Shown here piece after piece: positions 51,777 to 59,624 of a DNA stretch of 64,000 bases; within the stretch, counting starts at the first letter, position 1; every line of letters begins with the position of its first letter. The stretch spans positions 124,001 to 188,000 of the forward strand of contig NZ_SUNI01000002.1 in the NCBI RefSeq assembly GCF_005048225.1, in the 5' to 3' direction. Origin of the DNA: Paracoccus gahaiensis (GTDB lineage: Bacteria; Pseudomonadota; Alphaproteobacteria; Rhodobacterales; Rhodobacteraceae). The notes beneath the pieces were generated by a model that was not told the DNA's origin, ran no database searches, and saw only the letters and a list, made by a program, of their open reading frames with translations. Made by a program: the position numbers and the translations under genes.

Positions 51777-53072
51777 TTAATCCGCAAAGCCGGTCAGGCG
51801 CGGAATGGTCAGCGAGATGGCCGGGACATAGGTGATCAGGAAGATCACGAAGACCTCGACGGCCAGGAACGGCAGGATGGCGCGGGCGATGGTCATGACC
51901 TTCTCGCCCGATACGGCCGAGGCCACGAACAGCACCAGCCCCATGGGCGGCGTCGCCAGCCCCACCGTCAGGTTGACGCACATGATGATGGCGAAATGCA
52001 CGCTGTCCACCCCCATGCCGGTGAAGACCGGGCCCAGGATCGGCGCCAGGATGATGATCGCCGGGCCCGCATCCAGGAACATGCCGACGACGAACAGCAG
52101 CATGTTGATCATCAACAGCAGCAGCAGCGGATTGGCGGTCAGCGTCAGGATCCAGTCGGCCATCATCTGCGGCGTCTGCGACAGCGATACGACCGTCTTG
52201 AACGACATGGCCGCGCCCACCAGCAGCAGCACCACGGCCGAGGTCAGCGCGGCCCGGCCCAGCACGTCGGGCAGGTCGGCGACCTTCATGGTGCGCAGCA
52301 CGAACAGGCTGATGATCAGCGCATAGACCGCCGCCACCGCCGCCGCCTCGGTCGGCGTGAAGATGCCGCCCAGGATGCCGCCCAGGATGATGACCGGGGT
52401 CATCAGCGGGAAGAAGGCCTTCAGGCTGGCCTGGCCGCGTTCCGGCCAGGTCTGGCGGCGGGCGGCGATGGGAAAGTCGTACTTGTCGGCCATCAGCTTG
52501 ACGACCGCCATCAGGCCAAGACCCACCAGGATGCCCGGCACGATGCCCGCCAGGAACAGCGCGGCGACGCTTTCGCCCATCACATAGGCATAGATGATCA
52601 TGATCCCCGAGGGCGGGATGATCGGCCCGATGACCGAGCTGGCCGCGGTGATCGCGGCGGCGAAGCGGCGGGTATAGCCCTGCTTCTCCATCGCCGGGAT
52701 CAGCATGGACCCAAGGGCCGAGGTATCGGCCACCGCCGAGCCGGACAGGCCCGCGAACAGCATCGAGGACAGGATGTTCACATGCGCCAGCCCGCCCCGG
52801 AAATGGCCCATCAGCGCTTGGGCGAACTCGACCAGCCGCAGGGTGATGCCGCCGCGGTTCATCAGCTCTCCGGCCAGCATGAAGAAGGGGATGGCCATCA
52901 GCGGAAAGCTGTCCATCCCGTTGTAGAGGTTGCGGTAAAGAAGCGTCAGGTCGCGCTCCTGCCCGTTCAGCCACAGGATCAGGCCGGGGGCGGCCAGCAT
53001 GCCGAACACGACCGGCAGGCCGACCATCAGGAAGACCAGGAACAGCGGCAGGAACCAGATCAGCGCCATCAT
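51777..53072 (-). CDS. dctM: TRAP transporter large permease (DctM)
   Basis: 431 residues, about twelve helices. Typical DctM motifs: AIPFFMLAGELMNRGGI, FAGLSGSAVADTSALGS, ITAASSVIGPIIPPSGIMIIYA and LATPPMGLVLFV. It carries out Na-driven uptake with DctQ and DctP. The ATG overlaps the dctQ stop (ATGA), so it is translationally coupled to it. Gene order Q-M-P is less common than P-Q-M. Confidence 0.95.
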   Translation of the reverse strand: MMALIWFLPLFLVFLMVGLPVVFGMLAAPGLILWLNGQERDLTLLYRNLYNGMDSFPLMAIPFFMLAGELMNRGGITLRLVEFAQALMGHFRGGLAHVNILSSMLFAGLSGSAVADTSALGSMLIPAMEKQGYTRRFAAAITAASSVIGPIIPPSGIMIIYAYVMGESVAALFLAGIVPGILVGLGLMAVVKLMADKYDFPIAARRQTWPERGQASLKAFFPLMTPVIILGGILGGIFTPTEAAAVAAVYALIISLFVLRTMKVADLPDVLGRAALTSAVVLLLVGAAMSFKTVVSLSQTPQMMADWILTLTANPLLLLLMINMLLFVVGMFLDAGPAIIILAPILGPVFTGMGVDSVHFAIIMCVNLTVGLATPPMGLVLFVASAVSGEKVMTIARAILPFLAVEVFVIFLITYVPAISLTIPRLTGFAD

Positions 53073-53662
53073 TCCGCCCCCCTCAGGCCGGGATCCAGCC
53101 CCTCGATCGGCGGCAGGTCCCGCACCCCCGCCAGATCGGCCAGGGTGCGCAGGATCAGTTCCACATTGACCGAGATCAGCAGGACCAGCCCCACCGGGAT
53201 CGAGGCCATCATCCATCCGCGCGGCACCCGGTACCAGCTGCTGAAATCGACCGAGGTGGGGATGAACAGCGACGCGCTGGCGAAGCGACCGCCAAGGCCG
53301 GTGACCTCGCGCCAGCCGATCTGGACGGCCACGACCAGCACCAAGAGCGACAGGCCCAGCAGCAGCAGGTTCAGGATGCGGGCCAGCGTGGCGGGCAGCA
53401 GCGCGGGGATCATGTCGATTGCCACGAAGCCGCCGCGCCGAAAGGCCGTGGGCGCCATCAGCCCGGTCATCCACAGCATGCAGAACCGCGCGGCCTCGTC
53501 GGGCCAGGCCAGCGCGCTGTTCAGCCCATAGCGCGCGACGACCTGCGCGATGGTCACCGCGACCATCACCGCGATGGCCAGGATGCCCACCGCGCGTCCC
53601 GCGCGCAGCAGATGGTCGTTAATCCAGGACAATGGCCGGATCACGGCATGTAGCAGGCTCAT
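53069..53662 (-). CDS. dctQ: TRAP transporter small permease (DctQ)
   Basis: 197 residues with four membrane helices and the DctQ signatures VVARYGLNSALAWPDEAARF, LWMTGLMAPTAFRRGGFVAID and a fourth-helix SIPVGLVLL segment. Partner of DctM. The ATG at 53662 has a GAGAGGG-type Shine-Dalgarno; the ATG at 53680 has none. A 108-base gap with tandem repeats separates it from the flavin reductase gene. Confidence 0.92.
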   Translation of the reverse strand: MSLLHAVIRPLSWINDHLLRAGRAVGILAIAVMVAVTIAQVVARYGLNSALAWPDEAARFCMLWMTGLMAPTAFRRGGFVAIDMIPALLPATLARILNLLLLGLSLLVLVVAVQIGWREVTGLGGRFASASLFIPTSVDFSSWYRVPRGWMMASIPVGLVLLISVNVELILRTLADLAGVRDLPPIEGLDPGLRGAE

Positions 53663-53697
53663 CCGGCCCTCTCCCCCCATGTGCAGTCGCAGCGCCC

Positions 53698-53739
53698 GTC
53701 TTGCGGTGCCAGTCTTGCGGTGCCCAGTCTTGCAGTGCC
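53698..53739. repeat. Three tandem 13-mers between the enzyme and TRAP genes
   Basis: GTCTTGCGGTGCC at 53698-53710 and 53712-53724, and GTCTTGCAGTGCC at 53727-53739, period 14-15 bases. On the transcribed strand they read GGCAC(C/T)GCAAGAC. They occupy the only sizeable gap inside the operon, so they may affect mRNA processing, attenuation or a second promoter. Confidence 0.75.
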
Positions 53740-53770
53740 GGTGCGCCTCACCCCGCCCGGCACCGATTGT

Positions 53771-54277
53771 TCAGGCCGGCGCGATGCCGGCGACGCGCCC
53801 GCCATAGAAGGCCAGCGGCGCGCCCTCGCTGACCAGCGCATGCAGCACGCGGCCCAGGATGATCACGTGATCTCCCGCTTCGTGCATGTCGAACTGCGCG
53901 CAGTCGAACCGCGCCAGGCAGCGGTCCAGCACCGGCACGCCCTGCGCGTTGCGCGCAAGCCCGGCCTCGTCCAGCGCATTGCGGTTGCGCGCCACCGCCC
54001 AGGCCAGGTCGGCCTGGTCGGCGGACAGGACATGGATGGCGAAATGCGCGGCCCGCGCGAAATCCGGCAGGCGCGAACTGGCCCGCGCGGGCGACCACAT
54101 CACCAGCGGCGGGTCCATCGAGATCGACGAGAAGCTGTTGGCTGTCATCGCGGCGCAGCCCTCGGGGCTGGCGGCGGTGACCACGGTGACGCCGGTCGCG
54201 AAGCGCCCGAAGGCGTCGCGCAGCAGCCGCCCGTTCTGCGGGTCGGGAACGAAGCTGAGCGGCGTGGCCTGCGTCAT
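53771..54277 (-). CDS. smoA: Flavin reductase, SmoA-like (FMN supplier)
   Basis: 168 residues of the FMN-binding split-barrel flavin reductase family: RDAFGRFATGVTVVTA, MTANSFSSISMDPPLVMW and the HFAIHVLSADQADLA segment. It uses NAD(P)H to supply reduced flavin to a two-component monooxygenase. Its ATG overlaps the stop of the aldo/keto reductase gene (ATGA), and the monooxygenase gene is upstream, so all three are co-translated. The trio equals SmoA-SmoB-SmoC of the sulfoquinovose monooxygenase pathway; the symbol reflects that context. Confidence 0.78.
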   Translation of the reverse strand: MTQATPLSFVPDPQNGRLLRDAFGRFATGVTVVTAASPEGCAAMTANSFSSISMDPPLVMWSPARASSRLPDFARAAHFAIHVLSADQADLAWAVARNRNALDEAGLARNAQGVPVLDRCLARFDCAQFDMHEAGDHVIILGRVLHALVSEGAPLAFYGGRVAGIAPA

Positions 54278-55167
54278 GGCACCTCTTGCCCGAGGGCGGC
54301 TTGGTAAAGCTGGAACCACTGGACGCGGCTCAGATCGACCCGTCCGGCATCTGCGATCCGGGCGATCCGCGCAAGCGAATTGGTGCCCAGCACCGGCAGG
54401 ATCCGCGCCGGGTGGCGCAAGAGGAACGCCACCGCCACCGCCGACCGGTCCACCCCGAAGACCTGCGCCATCGCGTCCAGCGCCTGCCCGAGCGGGCCCT
54501 GATCCGTCATCAGCCGTCCGCCGCCCAAGGGCGACCAGCCCATGACGACGTCGCGGCGGCGCTGGTGGAAGGCCAGATCGCCATTGGTGAAGGGCGCGGT
54601 CGCGGCCAGCGAGATCTCGATCTGGTTGGTGACCAGCGGCGCCTGCATCGAGCCCTGCAGCAGGTCCACGTCCCAGGGGCGGAAGTTCGACACGCCCACC
54701 GCGCGCACCTTGCCGCTGGCGATCAGCCCGTCCAGCGCGGCGCCGGTGTCGTCGGGGTCCATCAGCGGATCGGGGCGGTGGATCAGCAAGAGGTCGATCC
54801 GGTCCGTGCCCATGTCGCGCAGCGAATTTTCGACCGAGGTCCGGATATGGTCGCCCGAAGTGTCGTAATGCTTGCAGGCCGCATCCGAGTATTTGCCCAT
54901 CGGCGCGACGATGTCGCATTTCGTCACGATCTCGATCCGGTCGCGCAGGCCGGGCGCGGCGCGCAGGGCGTCGCCCAGGATGCCTTCGGCGGTGTAGCCG
55001 CCATAGATGTCGGCCTGATCCATCGTGGTGATGTCCTGGGCCAGGCAGGCCTCGACCTTGGCCTGCACATGGGCCGGGCTGGTGTCCGGATCGTCGCCGA
55101 TCCGCCACATGCCATAGACGAGCCGCGACAGGCTCAGATCCTCGGTCAGGGTCACGCGGTTCATCAT
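54274..55167 (-). CDS. smoB: Aldo/keto reductase, SmoB-like (6-oxo-glucose reductase candidate)
   Basis: 297 residues, TIM-barrel AKR with the catalytic tetrad Asp50, Tyr55 (MDQADIYGG), Lys83 (VTKCDI) and His130 (LLLIHRPDP). The late LGTNSLARI segment suits NADPH binding. In the sulfo-SMO pathway SmoB reduces 6-oxo-glucose, released when SQ loses sulfite, to glucose. Here it lies between the monooxygenase and flavin reductase genes with overlapping codons at both ends, which strongly suggests it handles the monooxygenase product. A different aldehyde product cannot be excluded. Confidence 0.78.
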   Translation of the reverse strand: MMNRVTLTEDLSLSRLVYGMWRIGDDPDTSPAHVQAKVEACLAQDITTMDQADIYGGYTAEGILGDALRAAPGLRDRIEIVTKCDIVAPMGKYSDAACKHYDTSGDHIRTSVENSLRDMGTDRIDLLLIHRPDPLMDPDDTGAALDGLIASGKVRAVGVSNFRPWDVDLLQGSMQAPLVTNQIEISLAATAPFTNGDLAFHQRRRDVVMGWSPLGGGRLMTDQGPLGQALDAMAQVFGVDRSAVAVAFLLRHPARILPVLGTNSLARIARIADAGRVDLSRVQWFQLYQAALGQEVP

Positions 55168-56321
55168 CAGCGCCTTTCGCCGGTGCCCAGGGGCGTTGAG
55201 GGGGTGGTATCAGGGACGCGGCCCTGCACGCGGTTCAGCTGGCAGGTCCGCATCTGCGGCAGCACGCGGCTGCCGAAATGGTCGGCCTCGTCCAGATGGG
55301 GATAGCCGGACAGGATGAAGGCGCGGATGCCCATCTTCTGCAGCTCCTCCAGCTTGGTCAGGACCTGATCGGTGGACCCCACGATGGCCGCGCCGCAGCC
55401 GGACCGCGCCCGGCCCACGCCGGTCCACAGGTTCGGCTCGATATAGCCCTCCAGATCCGCCAACTCGCGGTTGCGGGCCTGGCGGCTGACGCCAAGCGAG
55501 CCGGAATCCAGCGCCCGCTCGCGGATCGCGCGGCCCTGGTCGTCGTCCAGCTGGCTGACCAGATCGCGGGCATAGTCGCGGGCCTCGGCCTCGGTGTCGC
55601 GTACGATCACATGGGCGCGAAAGCCGTAATCCAGCGTGCGACCGTATTTGTCAGCCGCCGCATGGGCGGCGCGCATCCGGTCGGCGATATCCTCGGTCTT
55701 TTCGGGCCACATCAGGTAGACATCGCAATGCTGCCCGCAAAGGTCCAGCGCATCGGGGGAATAACCCCCGAAATACAGCATCGGCCCCCCGGTCTGGTAG
55801 GGTTGCGCCGGATCGGTCGCCACATCGGTGAAGTCGTAGACCTGCCCGTGATAATCGATCCGGTCCTGCGTCCAGGCCTGCTTCAGGATCTCGACCACCT
55901 CGCGCGAGCGCTGATAGCGGAAGGGGCTGGGCGCGGTCTCTCCGGGGAAATCGCTGCTGATGACGTTCAGCGTCAGACGGCCCTGCAGCATGTGATCCAG
56001 CGTGGCGATGGTGCGGGCCAGCATGATCGGCTGCATCTCGCCGCAGCGGATCGCGGCCAGCAGGTTGATGCGGTCGGTGATGGGCGCGCAGCCCGCCACG
56101 AAGGACAAGGTGTCCTGACCCACCTGATAGGAGGACGGGCACAGGATGTTGCCGAAGCCCTGCGATTCGGCCGCCCTGACGATTGCCGAGCAATGCGCCC
56201 AGGACGACCGCAGCGACCCGTCGGGCACGCCCAGATGGCGGTAATCGTCCGAACAGAGCGCCGAGAACCAGGCGACCTCGACCTCGCTCAGATCGGCCGA
56301 GGTGACGGGAACGACGGTCAT
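55167..56321 (-). CDS. smoC: SsuD-like flavin monooxygenase, SmoC-like (SQ monooxygenase candidate)
   Basis: 384-residue bacterial-luciferase-family enzyme of the alkanesulfonate monooxygenase branch. Active-site positions equivalent to SsuD are present: Trp205 (LMWPEK), Arg235 and His237 (FRAHVI), and Tyr340 and His342 (SGYPHLDEA). SsuD-type features NVISSDFPGE and YFGGYSPDALDL are also there. It should cleave a C-S bond using FMNH2 and O2, giving an aldehyde and sulfite. With SmoA- and SmoB-like genes overlapping downstream, sulfoquinovose is the leading substrate; simple alkanesulfonates are the alternative. GGGAGG precedes the ATG. Confidence 0.8.
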   Translation of the reverse strand: MTVVPVTSADLSEVEVAWFSALCSDDYRHLGVPDGSLRSSWAHCSAIVRAAESQGFGNILCPSSYQVGQDTLSFVAGCAPITDRINLLAAIRCGEMQPIMLARTIATLDHMLQGRLTLNVISSDFPGETAPSPFRYQRSREVVEILKQAWTQDRIDYHGQVYDFTDVATDPAQPYQTGGPMLYFGGYSPDALDLCGQHCDVYLMWPEKTEDIADRMRAAHAAADKYGRTLDYGFRAHVIVRDTEAEARDYARDLVSQLDDDQGRAIRERALDSGSLGVSRQARNRELADLEGYIEPNLWTGVGRARSGCGAAIVGSTDQVLTKLEELQKMGIRAFILSGYPHLDEADHFGSRVLPQMRTCQLNRVQGRVPDTTPSTPLGTGERR

Positions 56322-56354
56322 GATTTCCTCCCAGGACAGCGCCGGATTTCCCTT

Positions 56355-56383
56355 TGCATAGCCCTGTCCATGATGTAAATCAA
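56355..56383 (-). promoter_or_regulatory. Promoter of the monooxygenase/TRAP operon
   Basis: On the minus strand: TTGATT (56383-56378), exactly 17 bases, TATGCA (56360-56355). Predicted leader to the ATG at 56321 is about 27 bases. Confidence 0.6.
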
Positions 56384-56393
56384 TGGTGCATCA
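56371..56393. promoter_or_regulatory. Candidate GntR operator
   Basis: TGATG (56371-56375) and CATCA (56389-56393) form an inverted repeat with a 13-base A/T-rich centre. It covers the -35 of the minus-strand operon and lies 20 bases before the regulator's start codon, the right place for a repressor of both units. Confidence 0.55.
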
Positions 56394-56413
56394 ATTTTTG
56401 GGCGGGGAGCATC

Positions 56414-57130
56414 GTGGCCGAACCGGGCGACCATCGCAGCGACGCGCTGCCGATTCATCTGCAGATCGCCGAGATGATGATTCGCGACATCGCCGCGGGC
56501 CGGCTGGTCGATGGCCAGCGCCTGCCCCCCGAACGCGAGATGGCCGCCGCCCATGCCACCACCGTGCGCACCCTGCGCAAGGCCCTGGCCGAGATGGAGG
56601 AGCAGGGCCTGCTGGAGCGCCGCCAGGGATCGGGCAACTATGTGCGCGCGGGCGGGCCGACGCGGGCGGTCTATTCGATGTTCCGGCTGGAACATGCGGT
56701 GGGCGGCGGGGGCCTGCCGCGCGCGCGCATCCTGTCGGTCGATCGCCTGCCCAAGGACGCGGACCAGCCCGCCTATGGCAGTTCGGACCATGGCACCCGC
56801 TTCCGCAGGCTGCGCTTTCTGGACGACGTCCCCATCGCGGTCGAGGAGATCTGGCTGGATGCGGGCGCGGGCGCGGTCCCGCCCGAGATGGTGCAGGATT
56901 CGCTGTATCTGACCTACAAGCGCGCGCTGAAGCTGTGGATCACCCGGGCCGAGGATCGCGTGGGCCTGGGCATCGTGCCGGACTGGGCGCCGCCCGCCTT
57001 CGCGCCCCCGCCGGGGCAGGTGACCGCCTTCATCCGCCGCCTGTCCTGGGCGCAGGGGGCCCATGCGGTCGAGTTTTCCCGCACCTGGTACGACACCGAA
57101 CGGGCGCTGTATGTCCAGCGCCTCATCTGA
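56414..57130 (+). CDS. GntR/HutC-type regulator with UTRA domain
   Basis: 238 residues: winged helix with LPIHLQIAEMMIRDIAAGRL, QRLPPEREMAAAHATTVRTLRKAL (split here by a turn), then a UTRA effector domain (about 90-235) with FRRLRFLDDVPIAVEEIWLD. UTRA domains bind sugars or small organic acids. Start is GTG at 56414, with GGGGAG five to six bases upstream; the TTG-started extension overlaps the operator. Probably represses the divergent operon until its sugar-sulfonate or a derivative appears. Confidence 0.87.
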   Translation: MAEPGDHRSDALPIHLQIAEMMIRDIAAGRLVDGQRLPPEREMAAAHATTVRTLRKALAEMEEQGLLERRQGSGNYVRAGGPTRAVYSMFRLEHAVGGGGLPRARILSVDRLPKDADQPAYGSSDHGTRFRRLRFLDDVPIAVEEIWLDAGAGAVPPEMVQDSLYLTYKRALKLWITRAEDRVGLGIVPDWAPPAFAPPPGQVTAFIRRLSWAQGAHAVEFSRTWYDTERALYVQRLI

Positions 57131-57140
57131 GGAGATTGCG

Positions 57141-58256
57141 ATGACCACGATGGCGCCCCTGGGCCTGCGCACGATCACCTATGGCGTGATCGGCTGCGGC
57201 ATGATGGGCCAGGAACACCTGCGCAACATCGCGCTGCTGCCCGGCACCGCGATCGGCGCGATCTATGAGCCCGACCCCGCCATGCGCGCCAGCGCCGCGG
57301 CGCTGGCGCCCCGCGCGCGGCTGGTCGACAGCTTCGACGCGCTGCTGGCCGATCCCGATCTGGATTGCCTGCTGATCGCCAGCCCCAACTTCCGCCATGT
57401 CGAACAGTTGCAGGCCATCGCCGCCCGCCGTCCCTTGCCGGTGCTGGTCGAAAAGCCGCTGTTCACCGATCCGCGCGATCTGGCCGCCGTGCAGACCTTC
57501 GCCGACCGCTATCCCGCCCCGGTCTGGGTGGCGATGGAATACCGCTACATGCCCCCCGTCGCCCGCCTGCTGGCCATGGCGCCCGAGGCCACCGGCGGCA
57601 TCCGCATGCTGACGATCCGCGAGCACCGCTATCCCTTCCTGTCCAAGGTCGACCACTGGAACCGCTTCAACCGCTATACCGGCGGCACCTTCGTCGAGAA
57701 ATGCTGCCATTTCTTCGACTTGATGCGGCTGGCCATCGGCGCCGATCCGGTGCGGATCATGGCCATGGGCGGGCAGGCGCTGAACCATCTGGACGAGGAT
57801 CACGGGGGCCAAACCCCCGACATCTTCGACCACGGCTATGTCGCGGTCGAGTTCGAGGGGGGCGTGCGCGCCATGCTGGAACTGTGCATGTTCGCCGAAG
57901 GCGCGCGCTGGCAGGAGGAGATCAGCGCCGTCGGCCCGCGCGGCAAGATCGAGGCCTTCGTGCCCGGCCCGACCCGCTTCTGGCCCGAGGATCTGGGCGC
58001 GGCCCCGGTGGCGCAGGTCGTCGTCTCGCCCCGCGATCCCAAGGGGCCGCAGGTCCATGCCATCCCGGTCGATCCGGCCCTGCTGGAGGCGGGCGACCAC
58101 AACGGCTCGACCTTCTACCAGCATCAGCGCTTCCTGGATCTGGTGCGCGGGCAGCGCCGCACCCCCGAGGTGACGTTGCAGGACGGGATCTGGGCCGTGC
58201 GCATGGGGCAGGCCGCGCAGGCCGCGATGACCGAGGGGCGGGTGATCACCCTGTGA
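57141..58256 (+). CDS. Gfo/Idh/MocA protein, candidate NAD-dependent sulfoquinovosidase
   Basis: 371 residues. N-terminal NAD(H)-binding fold with GVIGCGMMGQEHL (Gly18, Gly20, Gly23) and the EKP motif (Glu104-Lys105-Pro106). The C-terminal domain has the conserved GGTFVEKCCHFFDLMR segment (Glu186, Lys187, His190, Asp193). Family members are oxidoreductases or NAD-dependent glycosidases (GH109, GH188 types). NAD-dependent sulfoquinovosidases of this superfamily are reported in SQ gene clusters that lack a GH31 SQase, including Roseobacter relatives, and no GH31 gene is present here. Ten bases after the GntR gene, so cotranscribed with it. Confidence 0.75.
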   Translation: MTTMAPLGLRTITYGVIGCGMMGQEHLRNIALLPGTAIGAIYEPDPAMRASAAALAPRARLVDSFDALLADPDLDCLLIASPNFRHVEQLQAIAARRPLPVLVEKPLFTDPRDLAAVQTFADRYPAPVWVAMEYRYMPPVARLLAMAPEATGGIRMLTIREHRYPFLSKVDHWNRFNRYTGGTFVEKCCHFFDLMRLAIGADPVRIMAMGGQALNHLDEDHGGQTPDIFDHGYVAVEFEGGVRAMLELCMFAEGARWQEEISAVGPRGKIEAFVPGPTRFWPEDLGAAPVAQVVVSPRDPKGPQVHAIPVDPALLEAGDHNGSTFYQHQRFLDLVRGQRRTPEVTLQDGIWAVRMGQAAQAAMTEGRVITL

Positions 58257-58357
58257 CGGGCCGCACAGCCGCTGTGCGTCGGAACCCGTCGCCTTTCGGG
58301 CGGCAATGGCGCTAGGATCGGCGGCAGCGACCCGCCAGAGACCTGAACGAGGCCCCC

Positions 58358-59515
58358 ATGCGCCACAACACCGCCCGCAGCTATGGCTCGGTCACCCGGA
58401 CCTTCCACTGGCTGACCGCGCTTCTGATCCTGTCCAATATCGGCCTGGGCCTCTGGGCCGAACGCATCCCGCTGGAGGCGATGGCGCTGAAGGTGCAGGT
58501 CTTCTCGGTCCACAAGACCCTGGGGCTGGCGGCGCTGGCGGTGGCGCTGGCGCGGATCGGATGGGCGCTCAGCCAACCCCGCCCCGCCCCCGTCCATCCC
58601 GACCGCCGGGCCGAGACGCTGCTGGCCGAGGCGGTGCATTGGACACTCTATGGGGCGATGGTGCTGGTCCCCGTCACCGGCTGGATCGAACACGCCGCGA
58701 CCGATGGCTATGCCCCGATCCTCTGGCCCCTGGGGCAGGGCCTGCCGCTGGTGCCGAAATCGCCCGCGCTGTCGATGACCATGGCGGGGGTGCATCACAT
58801 CCTGGCCTGGATGCTGATCGGCTCGATCGCCCTGCACGTGGCGGGCGCGCTGAAGCACGCGCTGATCGACCGCGACGGGGTGCTGGCGCGGATGACGCGC
58901 GGGCGGCCTGCGGGGCAGGGCGCGGCCGGCCGCCACCTGATGCCCGCGCTGGTCGCGCTGGCGGTCCTTGGCGCGGGTGCGGCCTATGCCGTGGTGACGC
59001 GCCCGCAGGACGCGGGCCCGGCCACGGTGCTGGACCAGGCCGCCTCGGACTGGCGGGTGACCGAGGGCGATCTGGGCTTTGCCGTGGTGCAGATGGGATC
59101 ACAGATCGAGGGCGGCTTTTCCGACTGGACCGCCGCGATCGCCTTCGATCCCGACAGCGGCTCGGGCGAGGTGCGCGTGACCATCAACATGGACAGCGTC
59201 ACCATCGGCACCGTGACCGATCAGGCCAAGGGTTCGGATTTCTTCGATGTCGCCACCAACCCCACCGCCGTCTTCGAAGGCACCATCCGCCCCGAGGGCG
59301 AGGGCTATGTGGCCGAGGGTCCGCTGACCCTGCGCGGCCAGCAGACGCCCGTGACCCTGCCCTTCACGCTGCAGATCGACGAGGCGGGCGTGGCGCGGAT
59401 GCAGGGACAGGCCGTGATGGACCGCCGCGACTGGCAGATCGGTGCGGGCTATGCCGACGAATCGACCGTGGGCTTCGAGGTCCAGCTGACCGTCGCCCTG
59501 ACCGCCGACCGCTGA
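58358..59515 (+). CDS. Cytochrome b561 - YceI domain fusion
   Basis: 385 residues. The N-terminal half (about 1-205) is a four-helix cytochrome b561 with candidate haem-ligand histidines in RTFHWLTALL, SVHKTLGL, GVHHILAWM and IALHVAGALKH. The C-terminal part (about 230-385) is a periplasmic YceI lipocalin-like domain (FSDWTAAIAFD, NPTAVFEGTIRP, TLRGQQTPVTLPF). The fusion may tether an isoprenoid-binding YceI to a haem membrane protein that exchanges electrons with quinone. It is followed by a separate YceI gene, so the two probably act together. Confidence 0.88.
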   Translation: MRHNTARSYGSVTRTFHWLTALLILSNIGLGLWAERIPLEAMALKVQVFSVHKTLGLAALAVALARIGWALSQPRPAPVHPDRRAETLLAEAVHWTLYGAMVLVPVTGWIEHAATDGYAPILWPLGQGLPLVPKSPALSMTMAGVHHILAWMLIGSIALHVAGALKHALIDRDGVLARMTRGRPAGQGAAGRHLMPALVALAVLGAGAAYAVVTRPQDAGPATVLDQAASDWRVTEGDLGFAVVQMGSQIEGGFSDWTAAIAFDPDSGSGEVRVTINMDSVTIGTVTDQAKGSDFFDVATNPTAVFEGTIRPEGEGYVAEGPLTLRGQQTPVTLPFTLQIDEAGVARMQGQAVMDRRDWQIGAGYADESTVGFEVQLTVALTADR

Positions 59516-59624
59516 GGCGGCCCTGACGGGGATGTGCGCTGGCTGACAGGCCCTGTTCGCCCATCGCCAGTTGCCCCCTGGGCCCGTTCCGGCAAGGATG
59601 GGCGCAGCTTTACAGGAGATGACC

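Noticed and set aside
55167..56321. Plain alkanesulfonate monooxygenase of a sulfate-starvation ssu operon
   Set aside because: No SsuABC importer, and the overlap with an aldo/keto reductase and flavin reductase plus a TRAP system fits a carbon-use pathway better; kept as the alternative.
56354..56413. TTG-started extension of the GntR regulator
   Set aside because: It runs through the candidate operator and promoter; the GTG at 56414 has a proper Shine-Dalgarno.
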